Shown in pieces: positions 19,801 through 29,043 of a stretch of 64,000 nucleotides of DNA. Each line of letters starts with the position of its first letter. Position 1 is the first letter of the stretch. The DNA lies in the NCBI GenBank assembly GCA_013306675.1, contig JABLUY010000001.1, forward strand, positions 1 to 64,000. Direction: 5' to 3'. Below the pieces are notes generated by a model. The model ran no database searches. It saw nothing but the letters and a program-made list of their open reading frames with translations, and was not told where the DNA came from. Source of the stretch: Thraustochytrium sp. TN22. Its lineage: Eukaryota; Sar; Bigyra; Thraustochytrida; Thraustochytriidae. A program made the translations under genes and the position numbers.

Positions 19801-22800
19801 GCCGCAGCCAGTGCCGCCCCGCTCGGCAGCTCCAGAGACCGCGACCGCACGTGCTTGCGCATCGGCCCAGGTCGATCCCAAGAAGGGCCGTCTGCCGACG
19901 CGTTCGCAGATGCCGACGCCGACGCCAGCACCGCAGTCGCGGTCGCACTCGTCCCTGCCGAGGTCGCACCAAGGTGCTCAGGGCTCGCCCGGCCCACGGA
20001 CGCCGCGTCACTCACGGAGTCCCGCTCGCTCAGGACCAGATCATCATCGCCAGCATCGTCGTCATCGTCGAGGATCGCATCGTCGCTCAACAACAGCAGC
20101 TGGTGGTGCGATCCACGCTGCGATTGACTCGCCTCCGATACGCTGTCCACCTCCTCATCCACCTCTAGCTCGCCGAACTCCTCATCCCAGTCATTCGTGA
20201 AATGGCGCATCGAGCCGGCCCGCCGCTCGTCGGGCACGTTCACCTTCTTGAGGAGTGCCGTGTAGTCCGGCGACGGCATGACCAGCAGCAGCTTGCGGAT
20301 GACGCCGAGAATGTCAAAGAATGCGCGCGAGTCCAGATTAATGTCCAGATGCGCCATCTCCAGGAGAAACTTGCCACGCGGCACGCGCGCGTCGCTTGGC
20401 GAGAACTGTCGCACCTGCTCCTCCAGCGTCGGAGGCACGATGGCGTAGGTCACCTCGCGGATCGTAAAGTCCATGCGCTCCAAAGCGGGCCGGTGATCCG
20501 GCGTCGCACGGCCCTTGCCGGACCCACCGAAGGTGTTGAAGTTCCGCCGGTGCGCCGAGGAGCTCTGCAGAATCAGGTCTTGAGCCTCGTCCGCGCCCTC
20601 GTCAAAGCAGAACGCGTAGTCCTCCAAGGTATCCGTGAAGCACAGCGTCTCGTAGTCCTTGCGCAGACTCAGCCACGCCGTGCACTTATCGCGCCGCTCC
20701 TCGGCGCCCTCCGACGTGAGCGTGAACACCTGCGCGCCGGTCACGCTCACGTCCGTCTCCTTGCGGATCATCTCGAACCCTGGCATCGGCTCGCCTGTCA
20801 CGCGCTCGAAGCACTGCAGCACGCTCTTGAAGGTACGCACCGTCGCCTGCTCGCCCGTCACCAAGGCCGCGTCGGCGCCAGCGCGCAAGAAGACCTGGCC
20901 CCAACGCAACTTCACCAGATACTCCAGGCCGCCCAGCGGGTCTGGCTCCGAGTCCGAGGCCTCCCCGCCCGCCTCATCGCGGTCCGCACCATCGCCGAAC
21001 GAGACCTCGTCCTCCTGCTCGCCCTCCTCCAGCAGCGAGCCCTGGGCCTCCGCCACGGCCCGCGCGCCCGCCTCCGGGCTGAGGCCAGCCACCACGGCCG
21101 CGTCCTGCCGCGCCGACTCCTCGTCGTGGACCCAGTGCTCCGCGTAGGCAATTGGCGTTCGGTACGTCCTGCGTGACTGCGACCGGTCACTCTTGCGCAG
21201 CAGCTCTGCCATGAAGTTGCTGGGCGCCATCTCCGGCGCAAAGGAGTCCTCAAAGTCTACCAGCGGCCCGAAGAAATGCCCGTCGAACTGCTGCTTGCGC
21301 TCCTGCAGCTCCTGGTCCTGCTCCGCGACCGAATGCGCCGCGCCTACGGAGCAGGACACCGCCGACCTCACCGAGTTCAGATCGTCCTCGCCGGCGGTTC
21401 CGCGGGAGGTTCCCGCGGCCGCACCTGCCCCGCCACGCGCGCCAGCTGCCGAGGGGGACCGCGCGCCCGGGGCCTCCGGCGATAAGATTGTGCCCGGCGA
21501 TAGCGCTGCAGCGCGCAGTGCCTCCTCGTGCATGCGCTCGTCAACCTTGGCCTGTTGACGATAGCCAAACATGACGCTGCCAATGACCATGAAGATCGCG
21601 TCTCGGATGCTGATGCCCCAACGCACACGAGCCTCGTCGATGGAGATGGTGAAGACTCGCTCTTCCTCCTCCTCCTCCTCCGCCGCCTGCTGGCCCGCGT
21701 TGGAGGAGGCCGGCGACCGAGCGCCCGGACCCAACTCCTCGCCCGGCTTCATTGTGGCCTGCATCTGCTGCCACTGACCCGCCGTGAGCATGATGGCCGG
21801 CGTCAGGACCCACGGTTCCGACGCCGGGAAGCCGTGCGCCGGGTTGTCGGCGCCGGCCGCCGCATTCATGGCGCTAAGCACTGCGGCAGGCGGCGGCGGA
21901 AAGGTGCTCCAGAATCGCCACCCGCAGCCTGTGGCGTCCATGTAGGTGCGCTCCTCCATGAGGATGGCAGACTCCGAGACGGATCGATACGGCATGGCGC
22001 GCGGCACGAAGTGACTCTGCACTTTTGAGCACTGCACGAGGAGCGCGTGCTGCGCCCACGCCGGCGGCTCGCCGCACGGTGGTGCCCACGTCGCACTTCG
22101 GCCCGCAGGCCGCACGTACTCTATGCGCGTTACGACGGAGTCTGCCGCCACGAAGAGCGCCGCCTCGGATCGAGGCTCCTCCCACCACAGCACCCGTGGT
22201 CGATCTGCCAAGATGCCGATGCGGAGCCGCGTTAGGAGCCGCGCGAAGGACGCCTTCTCCGGCGGCGTGCGCGAGGGGCCCGGCGGCGCAAAGGACCGTC
22301 GGATGTCGCAGATGATGGGCCACGCCTCCCAGCACAGCGTCAGCGTCGGGTAGAGGAACTCGAAGTCCTCGTCCTCATCCACCTCGTCCTCCGTCTCCTC
22401 CTCCATCGTCGTTGCCGTGCGCGTTTCGCCCAGTGACGAGGCATCTGTGTCCGCAGCCGCCCTGGCCGGGTTCGTCGGATCCAGGACGGCGGCCGGGTTC
22501 AAACTGTCCCTGGACTCGAGCCGAGTGCGGTTCGCTGAGACCGAGAGCGCCGCGCCGAGCTCGAACTTCAGCCCGAGGTCCAGGCCGTCCGAGCGAAACG
22601 GCGCGTACATGTCGTCGATGTTCCATGGCCGCGCGTCCGGGCCGTGCACGAGCTGCACGTAGTGGTCCATCGTAGAGGATCGGCCCCACCGGAAGGAGAC
22701 TTGCAGCCGCGTGCGCGGCACGGTGAGCAGCGTTGTGTGCATGACGCGGCCGCCGCGGTCGTCGCGAATTGCGCTAATGACAAGCTGGTTACTCATGAGC

Positions 22801-25800
22801 TCCCACTCGCGGCCGGCCGGCGGCGCCACGCCCTCGCCTGCGCCGCCTTGGCTAGAGCTATCCACGCTGTGGGTGTGCGCATCTTCGCCAAAGTCGTGAT
22901 CCGCCGCCGAGGACGTCCCGCTCGGCTTGCGCGAGAGCACAGAGCCCTGTCGCGAGACCGGCACGAAGAAGCTCGTCCAGTCCATGACGTCGCGCGCCGA
23001 GTTCTCTGACGTAAGCGAGCGGTTCTGGCTGCGTCGCTTTGTGAGATGCCTAAGCGTGTTCTCCTGGTTGCCGGCGGTCCCCGGACTCCGCGTGCTGCGT
23101 GTTTTGCGTGCGAGCCGCTTGCTGCGCCCTGCGCGCGGTCGTTCGTTGATCTCGCGAAGATTGCGCAGCTTGAGCGCGTTTCCGGAGATGAGAAGGCCCG
23201 TGTCGCCGTGCCACGGCGACAGCGTGAGCAGGCGCACGCTCGCGCGGTTCGCCGTCACGTTGAGCATACCGTGGCACATGTACCGCAGCTTGTCCCAGAA
23301 TGGCAGCTTGGGCGACCGCGAGTCCGAGGATGACGGAAGCATGCGCGAGAAAGCAGCGTCGAAGGCGTTGAGCGTCGCCGTCAGACAGTCGCCGTACGCT
23401 ACGTTGAGCTGCGCGCAGCTCACGTCCACGTCATAATACAGCTTGAGCGGCACCGACACGCGCGGTAGGTTCCGGAATATGACACCGAACGGGTGGCTCG
23501 ACATGCTGCTCATCATGTCCTGCGCCTCAAGCGCCACATCACGAGCAAATACCGACGGGAACGCCTCGCATAGAACAACGTCCCCCGAAGACGTGCAGGA
23601 CGGCGTGCCGCGCAGCTCCGCGAGTACGATGGAGCACGGCCGTGCCACGGAGAGCGACCACGCCTCCACGAGCGGGCGCCGGTGGTTGCGCAGCTGGAAT
23701 TCAAAGTGCTCCACATCCAACTGCTGCACACGCGCGCCAATCACAAAGGAGAACCCGTGCGCGTGCGCGGCGCGCGCCATGACTTCGCTCGAGCAGTCGT
23801 CCAGTGCCCACACGAGATCCAGGAGCGATTCCTTGGAATGCTCCACGCTGTCCCACTCGAGCGTCACGGCCGGATTTTTCAGGCTAAAGTAGCCTACGTG
23901 GTTTGACGTCGGCCCGCGTCCGTGTCCGGTATTCGGCGCGTACTTCTCCAGGCGCGGGTTCTCTTTGAAGGCGGCTTCGTTGTGCAGAAAGCGCATGACA
24001 AGGTCGTCCACCTGCAGTTGGACCCGGACCATGTACCTGGACGTTCGCTTGCCGCCGCCGCCGCCGCCGTCGCCGCCGCCGCCGCCGCCGCCCTCCACGG
24101 GCGGGGGGGCCGGCGTAGACTCGCCAGGGGACGAAGGCGACCACGCACCCGAGACCGGGGACCCTGCAGCAAGCCCGGACCTCGGCGTCGGTGGTGCGAA
24201 GGGATTCTCTTCAGGCCGCAAGTCCGAAACAGGGCTGTCCTCGCTCTGGCGAGGCGCACGAGGCTGGTGCTGTGCCTGGGCGGAAGACACGCCACTGCGC
24301 CGCAATGCGAGGTCGCGGAGGCCCTGGCGGATGGCCTTGCGCTGTTGCAGCACAGCCTGCAGTGCGCTGCCAAATTCGATGCCAATGCCCTGCGTCACTT
24401 GCACCTGATAAAGCTTGAGGTCCGCCACGATAGTGGCCGGCGACAGGTGCATGGCGCTCATGTCCAGGTCGAAAGCGACCTTGCTGCACTTGAAAACGGG
24501 CTGAAAGGAACCCGTCGCGTTCACCGCCGCAGAGCGCGCCACAGACAGCGACGGCTTGCGCAGCCGCAACCGGTATGGTCTGTCGGCAGATCGCTCCATA
24601 CCGAGCTCTGGCAGAACGAGCCGAATGGCATGCCGAACATTTGTAAGGCCCTCCACCGCGTGCACGGTTACAGCAACCTTCTTGAGTGACACCGTCACGT
24701 GCAGCTTCTCGAGGAGCGCGGCCACGAGCGCACCTTCGCCGCTCCGCGCACTGCCGCTCCGCCTCGCGGTGCTCCCGGGCCTGGTGGCAGCTGAGTCCCG
24801 TGCCCTTGACGACGACAAGGGGCGCCCCGCGTTCGAGGAGGGCCGCTCCAGGTCCAGGTCCTGCTGCAGCTGCAGCTGCGATCGAAAGCACCGAGCGAAC
24901 TCGTTGGAATATTCGTGCGATAGCGCGACCAGGCGCAGCACGGTAGCGCCGTACAGGCTCGCGCGAAAGCCCGGGTCGGACCCCTGGACCTTGGCCGAGC
25001 AGACGCGCGGCGCGGAGGCGCCCTTCTCCCAGTGCAAGCGCGTTGCGAGCGAAATCGCGCCTGGGAGCTGCACGAGGCGCGCGCGGCGCTTCGATTCGTC
25101 CAAGTCGGCAGCGTCCACGGGGATCTTTGGCGCCCACTGCGCGAGTGCGCTCGTCTTGTGACGAGCCTCGCGCAGTGAGAAAATCTGCCACAGGTTTGCA
25201 GGCCCCATGGTGATGTCCACAGCCGCCAGGCCCCGCTGCGCGCCGTGCGCTGACTTGGGCGCCGCGGACGCCCCACCCTTGCGCGCCTGCCGCACCACGT
25301 GGGCACTGAGGGCCGGGGGCACGGCGTGGTCCAGGCGGACCTCGACACCGAGTTTCTGTACATCGACGCTCACACCTGTCGACGTGAGATTCGTCGACCG
25401 CGCCGTGGGCCGGCGCGAGCTCATGGGCACAAGCGGCAGCACGGAAGCGCTTGCGTTCGCGATGTCGACCTTGACGCGCACAGTGCGCGTCGATGAGACA
25501 CCTAGGACCTCGGGAACCCACGGGGAGAAGAGCAGTCCGCCCCGGCCCGCGCGCTTGCGGCCCGGCGGCGCGGTCGCCCCAGCCTTGTCCCCGGAGCCAG
25601 TTCCGCTGCCGGCCGTCGACGAGTCGTAGCGGCGATGCGGCTTCAGGCGCGTCTTCCAAGGTTTTGGAGGGGCGTCTTGCTCCTCATACTCGTCCTCATC
25701 ATCTTCCTCGTCATCTTCCTGAAGCTGCGAGAAGGCGCTGCGCAGGCTAGCGAGCGACTCTAGGACGCTCACGCTGAGCTGAGCGTCGGGCTGCCGAAGT

Positions 25801-28800
25801 TCGAGTTCGACCCGCACCGTCGTGTCGTGATGGTGCTCGCTTCTCGCCGCATACGTACGGTCGCTCACGAGCGCCGTGTCCAGCCAGGACCCGGGCAGCA
25901 CCACAGCGGCGTTGTATGGCTCGCCGCACAGGGTGCACTTGGCGTCCACTGCGGTGTTGTGGTTGCTACATGCGGGGCAGTCCCAGGAGCGACCGGGCGC
26001 CTCGTCTTTCGCCCTGGGTGCCGTCTGCTGCTCGGTGGGCTCGTCGGCTCCAGACCCAGCCTTGGCGCTCTCTCCGCTGCTCCCATTGCTGCTGCTGCTG
26101 ACCTTTGGCGCAACGTCGTCGAGCTCTGTGCTCAGGTCGGACCGCTTGAGCTGTGCCGGGTCGTGGACGTTGCCCTGGGCCACGTCCGCGTCGACGCTCA
26201 CCGCGAGACGCACATCCCTGGACCGGAAGAGGGAGTGCTTTCGCGCCTCGCTTAGGAGCACGAGATCGCCGGTGCCACGCACAGCAAGTTGGTTTGCGGC
26301 GATACTCTCGAACGAGACGGGCATGAGGAAGGCTGTAAGGTGCTGCAGGCGAGTCTCTGCGGCGATGCTACGGGAGATCACCTTCTTGCCCTCGTCGCCC
26401 ACGGACGTGACGTGCTGCGCGGTCTTGAGCTGCGCCTCAAACTGACAGTGCACCGCCGCGCCGCCCCCGGTTGCGTTCTGTGCCCTCTCACCCTGGGCCG
26501 CGAAGAGCACGGTCCCAACGCGGACATCGCAAGCAGCTGGCAGGTACCGAAGAAGCATGCGCAGCAGGTACTCCGGCCGTTTGTAGGCCGGAAGCGCAGA
26601 CTCTGTCGCGCCAGCAGCACCCGCAAAAGGCCCGCCCGCCCGCACTTGCCGCACGTGGTCCTCACCTTCATTGTCCTCACTGCTGCTGCTGGAGCTCTCC
26701 TCTTCGTCTTCATTGTCGCCATGGTCGCCGTTGGCGGCGGGGTCCGGACGTGAGTGCCGGGAGGCTCCACCTCGGCGGTCGTTCCAAAAGGGATCGTCGT
26801 CTTCGTCCGCCACGACCGGTTCGGAAGAGCCGCGGCGGTCATCGTTGGGCGCCGCGCTCTCACGGTGCGTGGCCCGCGAGGAGCGCCCCCCGTTGGCGTT
26901 GCTCGAAGCGCGCGCGTCAGCCTCGCTCCCGGCGGGCATCTTGCAGACAGCGCAAATCGCGTCCAAGGGCTGGTTGTAAAAGCGACAGCGCTCGCACTCC
27001 CAGCCCGCGGAGTCAATAGACATCTCGCTTCCGGCCGTGTCGCCGGAGAGTTCCGAGACAGCGCGCGAGCGGTGCTTCTCGCGACGCTCCAGCTCAATTC
27101 GACGCTCCGCCGAGAGCGTGGCGAGCTCCTCCTCAGCTGCGATGGTCTCGGGCGGCCGTTGCGAGCGGTCATCGCCGCTCTGGAGGTGGGCGAGTTGAGA
27201 CTCCTCTTGCAAGCCGGCCACAACGCGTAATGCGTTCACGAGGCTGTGCGAAGAGAGCACATCCATCTCAGCTGCCCATAGGGTGACAAGGTCCAAGACG
27301 AAGGTCTGCCCTCGTGCCGGCAGGCGCGATGCAGGGCCAGCGCACGTACACACCTCGTCCGCGACGCGATCGCTGTGCTCCGCGGTGCGGCCGAGGCCCA
27401 CGCCAATGCAGAGACCGGCCATGTGGAAGAAGGGCGTGGCTTGCAGCTCGCTGCCGACGTCTACCTGAAAGTGCGCCACGGTGAGGCGCGCCTCTGCGAC
27501 GGCCTCCACGGTAGACGGCGGAGAGTCCGTCGACGACCTCTGCTGTGCGTCGCGCTCGCGCTCGCGTCTGACAGCGCCGTGCCGCTTGCTGCAGGAGAGC
27601 AGCAGGCCGCGCGTCTGCATGTCAAAATTCACGTCACTCGAGATGAAGCGTAGGTCGACGCGGTCCACCTCGATGACGAGGAAGCCGCTGACCCAGAGGA
27701 CGCGGCCGAGGAGCTTTTGCTGCCGCGCGAGTCGCTTCGCGCGCGCCTCCGCGGCGGCGCCCTCCGACTCGGGGCCAGACCGCGCCGCCTCCCTGGCGCC
27801 AGACGGCACGCCGCTCGCCGACGGACCCGGCGCCCCCGCCGAGGCCAAGCCGGCGGCCGAGCTTGCGGCGGGCCCCGCGGCGGGTCCGCCCGAGGCGCGA
27901 CGCGCGCTCGCAGCCAGCAGCGCCTGCAGCAGCGTGTGCAGCACGCTGACCCGCACGCCACTCACGAGAAGGGTCAGAAGCGGACGCGTGGAGCCGTGAA
28001 AGTCGTGCATGGCACGGGAGGTGAATTGCAGCGAGACCTCCTCGACCTCAAAAATGGGCACGTCCGCCAGGTACACGACGACGCCCTCGATGCGGCGGCG
28101 GAGCAGATCGATGCTGCTAATCTCTGCGCGTGTGTCGAGTCCTAGCGCCTGGCGCGCCACCAGGTTTATGCCGGTGCAGAGGAGTGAGGCGAGCGTGCCC
28201 GGGCGCGCCAGCACGACGCCCGTTATAACAATGAGCAAAATGGGCGCCAGAAAAGCGGGCAGCGGGAGGCCAATGAGGCGGCAGCCGAGGCTGAGCAGTA
28301 TGGACAGCAGAGTGTAGATGGCGACGACGCCCAGCAGCGCGATGGTTGGCGCGGACACGGCCCAGGGCCCGCCCGCAACGTCCGCCGCACGGTGCGCAGC
28401 GCGCGCAGCGGCCTCCGCCGAGCCCTGACGAGGGCGGCCACGAGAGCCGACGGAACCTGCCGAGCTCAGCGTGGACGAGGAGAAGGAGGATCCGTGGCGC
28501 AGGCCGCTCGACCAGGAGCCATCGCGCGAGGCGCGGCCGCTGCTATCCAGGCTCCGGCTCATGGACAGCTCCCTGGCGAGGCGCGAGCCGTCGCCGCGGC
28601 GCCGGAAGAGGCTCGGCACGGAGCTGCTAGCGACCGAGGGCGACACGGACGTTGGGATGGACTGCAGGTCATCGTCCTGCAGCAGCCTCTGCGAGGTGGG
28701 CCTCCACGCGCTCCACAGTCCGCTGTTGCCGGGCGCCTGCGTCCACAGAGGCTGATCCGCGCCCTCCTCCTCCTCATCGTCGCCCTCCAGTCCCCCGTGC

Positions 28801-29006
28801 ACTGCGCCGCCTACTTCCTCGCCCGCGTTCCCGCCGCGCGCCAGCGCCCCTCGCCGCGCGTCCCGCGCCGCCCGCTCGCCTTGCTCGCCGCCCGCGTCCT
28901 GGCTTCCCCTCCCGCCGCGGAACCAGCCGCGCGACCCGGTCGACGACGCCGTCGACGACGCGCTCGCCGTGCGCGCGCGCCGCCGCCCCGCGCGCGGGCT
29001 CAGCAT
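16788..29006 (-). CDS. Giant bridge-like lipid transfer protein (FMP27/Hobbit/SABRE, BLTP2 family) with zinc fingers and PH-like domain
   Basis: A 4072-residue protein in one uninterrupted exon. After a Ser/Arg-rich leader, a hydrophobic anchor at about residues 219-266 precedes the long beta-rich body, as in BLTP2 proteins that bridge ER and plasma membrane and move lipids along a groove. Family marks are LPFWDKLRYMCHG near 1900 (the FMP27 GFWDK motif), HGPDARPWNIDD near 2120 and WEAWPIICDIRRSF near 2225. Unusual additions are two RanBP2-type zinc fingers (CERCRFYNQPLDAICAVC near 670 and CPACSNHNTAVDAKCTLC near 1010) and a PH-like segment near 3538-3680 (GFILKRGRK...EWIAAM). Long acidic and Ser/Gly/Ala linkers explain the great length. 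I used the ATG at 29006; the frame is open further but lacks an ATG. Confidence 0.85.
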   Translation of the reverse strand: MLSPRAGRRRARTASASSTASSTGSRGWFRGGRGSQDAGGEQGERAARDARRGALARGGNAGEEVGGAVHGGLEGDDEEEEGADQPLWTQAPGNSGLWSAWRPTSQRLLQDDDLQSIPTSVSPSVASSSVPSLFRRRGDGSRLARELSMSRSLDSSGRASRDGSWSSGLRHGSSFSSSTLSSAGSVGSRGRPRQGSAEAAARAAHRAADVAGGPWAVSAPTIALLGVVAIYTLLSILLSLGCRLIGLPLPAFLAPILLIVITGVVLARPGTLASLLCTGINLVARQALGLDTRAEISSIDLLRRRIEGVVVYLADVPIFEVEEVSLQFTSRAMHDFHGSTRPLLTLLVSGVRVSVLHTLLQALLAASARRASGGPAAGPAASSAAGLASAGAPGPSASGVPSGAREAARSGPESEGAAAEARAKRLARQQKLLGRVLWVSGFLVIEVDRVDLRFISSDVNFDMQTRGLLLSCSKRHGAVRRERERDAQQRSSTDSPPSTVEAVAEARLTVAHFQVDVGSELQATPFFHMAGLCIGVGLGRTAEHSDRVADEVCTCAGPASRLPARGQTFVLDLVTLWAAEMDVLSSHSLVNALRVVAGLQEESQLAHLQSGDDRSQRPPETIAAEEELATLSAERRIELERREKHRSRAVSELSGDTAGSEMSIDSAGWECERCRFYNQPLDAICAVCKMPAGSEADARASSNANGGRSSRATHRESAAPNDDRRGSSEPVVADEDDDPFWNDRRGGASRHSRPDPAANGDHGDNEDEEESSSSSSEDNEGEDHVRQVRAGGPFAGAAGATESALPAYKRPEYLLRMLLRYLPAACDVRVGTVLFAAQGERAQNATGGGAAVHCQFEAQLKTAQHVTSVGDEGKKVISRSIAAETRLQHLTAFLMPVSFESIAANQLAVRGTGDLVLLSEARKHSLFRSRDVRLAVSVDADVAQGNVHDPAQLKRSDLSTELDDVAPKVSSSSNGSSGESAKAGSGADEPTEQQTAPRAKDEAPGRSWDCPACSNHNTAVDAKCTLCGEPYNAAVVLPGSWLDTALVSDRTYAARSEHHHDTTVRVELELRQPDAQLSVSVLESLASLRSAFSQLQEDDEEDDEDEYEEQDAPPKPWKTRLKPHRRYDSSTAGSGTGSGDKAGATAPPGRKRAGRGGLLFSPWVPEVLGVSSTRTVRVKVDIANASASVLPLVPMSSRRPTARSTNLTSTGVSVDVQKLGVEVRLDHAVPPALSAHVVRQARKGGASAAPKSAHGAQRGLAAVDITMGPANLWQIFSLREARHKTSALAQWAPKIPVDAADLDESKRRARLVQLPGAISLATRLHWEKGASAPRVCSAKVQGSDPGFRASLYGATVLRLVALSHEYSNEFARCFRSQLQLQQDLDLERPSSNAGRPLSSSRARDSAATRPGSTARRSGSARSGEGALVAALLEKLHVTVSLKKVAVTVHAVEGLTNVRHAIRLVLPELGMERSADRPYRLRLRKPSLSVARSAAVNATGSFQPVFKCSKVAFDLDMSAMHLSPATIVADLKLYQVQVTQGIGIEFGSALQAVLQQRKAIRQGLRDLALRRSGVSSAQAQHQPRAPRQSEDSPVSDLRPEENPFAPPTPRSGLAAGSPVSGAWSPSSPGESTPAPPPVEGGGGGGGDGGGGGGKRTSRYMVRVQLQVDDLVMRFLHNEAAFKENPRLEKYAPNTGHGRGPTSNHVGYFSLKNPAVTLEWDSVEHSKESLLDLVWALDDCSSEVMARAAHAHGFSFVIGARVQQLDVEHFEFQLRNHRRPLVEAWSLSVARPCSIVLAELRGTPSCTSSGDVVLCEAFPSVFARDVALEAQDMMSSMSSHPFGVIFRNLPRVSVPLKLYYDVDVSCAQLNVAYGDCLTATLNAFDAAFSRMLPSSSDSRSPKLPFWDKLRYMCHGMLNVTANRASVRLLTLSPWHGDTGLLISGNALKLRNLREINERPRAGRSKRLARKTRSTRSPGTAGNQENTLRHLTKRRSQNRSLTSENSARDVMDWTSFFVPVSRQGSVLSRKPSGTSSAADHDFGEDAHTHSVDSSSQGGAGEGVAPPAGREWELMSNQLVISAIRDDRGGRVMHTTLLTVPRTRLQVSFRWGRSSTMDHYVQLVHGPDARPWNIDDMYAPFRSDGLDLGLKFELGAALSVSANRTRLESRDSLNPAAVLDPTNPARAAADTDASSLGETRTATTMEEETEDEVDEDEDFEFLYPTLTLCWEAWPIICDIRRSFAPPGPSRTPPEKASFARLLTRLRIGILADRPRVLWWEEPRSEAALFVAADSVVTRIEYVRPAGRSATWAPPCGEPPAWAQHALLVQCSKVQSHFVPRAMPYRSVSESAILMEERTYMDATGCGWRFWSTFPPPPAAVLSAMNAAAGADNPAHGFPASEPWVLTPAIMLTAGQWQQMQATMKPGEELGPGARSPASSNAGQQAAEEEEEEERVFTISIDEARVRWGISIRDAIFMVIGSVMFGYRQQAKVDERMHEEALRAAALSPGTILSPEAPGARSPSAAGARGGAGAAAGTSRGTAGEDDLNSVRSAVSCSVGAAHSVAEQDQELQERKQQFDGHFFGPLVDFEDSFAPEMAPSNFMAELLRKSDRSQSRRTYRTPIAYAEHWVHDEESARQDAAVVAGLSPEAGARAVAEAQGSLLEEGEQEDEVSFGDGADRDEAGGEASDSEPDPLGGLEYLVKLRWGQVFLRAGADAALVTGEQATVRTFKSVLQCFERVTGEPMPGFEMIRKETDVSVTGAQVFTLTSEGAEERRDKCTAWLSLRKDYETLCFTDTLEDYAFCFDEGADEAQDLILQSSSAHRRNFNTFGGSGKGRATPDHRPALERMDFTIREVTYAIVPPTLEEQVRQFSPSDARVPRGKFLLEMAHLDINLDSRAFFDILGVIRKLLLVMPSPDYTALLKKVNVPDERRAGSMRHFTNDWDEEFGELEVDEEVDSVSEASQSQRGSHHQLLLLSDDAILDDDDDAGDDDLVLSERDSVSDAASVGRASPEHLGATSAGTSATATAVLASASASANASADGPSWDRPGPMRKHVRSRSLELPSGAALAAAMAAAGILDQQGPGSGRSQDDSARDRPPAHRRTGSGHVTTPRGTADPLLQAGGSMTMANSMRPARANSRSSLATGVKRGQTFYGKISSQLRPRHKGNTGSTASVGSHSSGRVRRDSIVSSQQLLSEAEAELMSASNTFSVLQKIAERVLGLRSEERKVRESELIYSVGKATIKLVEDGGAAGTPRREHGKLEYDRVHMQLANLRGSHTFSDDGSTRVQISLGDLRLTDTMQYESEFRDILRGYVVSSGSNDPARVPILRVDARTRPHFVVGDYKVNVYEMLQVLIYPGAPSYRLAVHVTYDAASFLLRFFQSEADDDLDDDATIVKPAAPRSPMVKPGKMPPGIPKVSTATASTASTGSASSGGGLAAGAAAAVGTATAVSNGVTGAGSGTASGASSSAPSPVGADGYNSGRNAADLGIGPAVGPEQHVSDAVVPPLSLPAGVARRTRSRTASTERTIEAEAAVAAQRILRSGFILKRGRKDISWAAGRVRRNYCQLRIARAGEADARFVVLEYYRTDLECRLRLPPRGTVDLRDVVLLDFSQDPSAPKHALDMVVQLPVLTAIPAGTQSATLRTVTYTFSPDLSGRRSRYMTPNVASAEWIAAMRPFCRRDVLGDGILRILQDEKLRGGFEEISDSARKVMASHAPRRGAAAGAGSGGGAGPGAGPGAGAGAGTGAGGTYAGSGGTARARSYDDHPDSLALGAMRPDSHMMGSEGIPSELLSDPAQYERFLTLNRAKRYLLSKRRASAMGLLDSNTIRMYSGELIDLVYLRYLRTSDLYISVAAQGFPYLLGKITNKRAECPAVVLNFKVLTWQKFFAYLRQRMTRSLLKSLVFTGATGARARERNMIREAQEQEKRQEAAAAAAAANKGARDHGGPRMHSIRPPNLKFLNTFSAASMAQAAGLVRSPDAAEHTGHAAGPADAQPQAQPLSQHQQLEPQPVTSPATAPADLASGARSFPSSSSPSQDSEMSVAAGDPGGADPNATSSRSRRSSGRRGGSFKLP

Positions 29007-29012
29007 CGCGCC

Positions 29013-29043
<31 letters not shown>

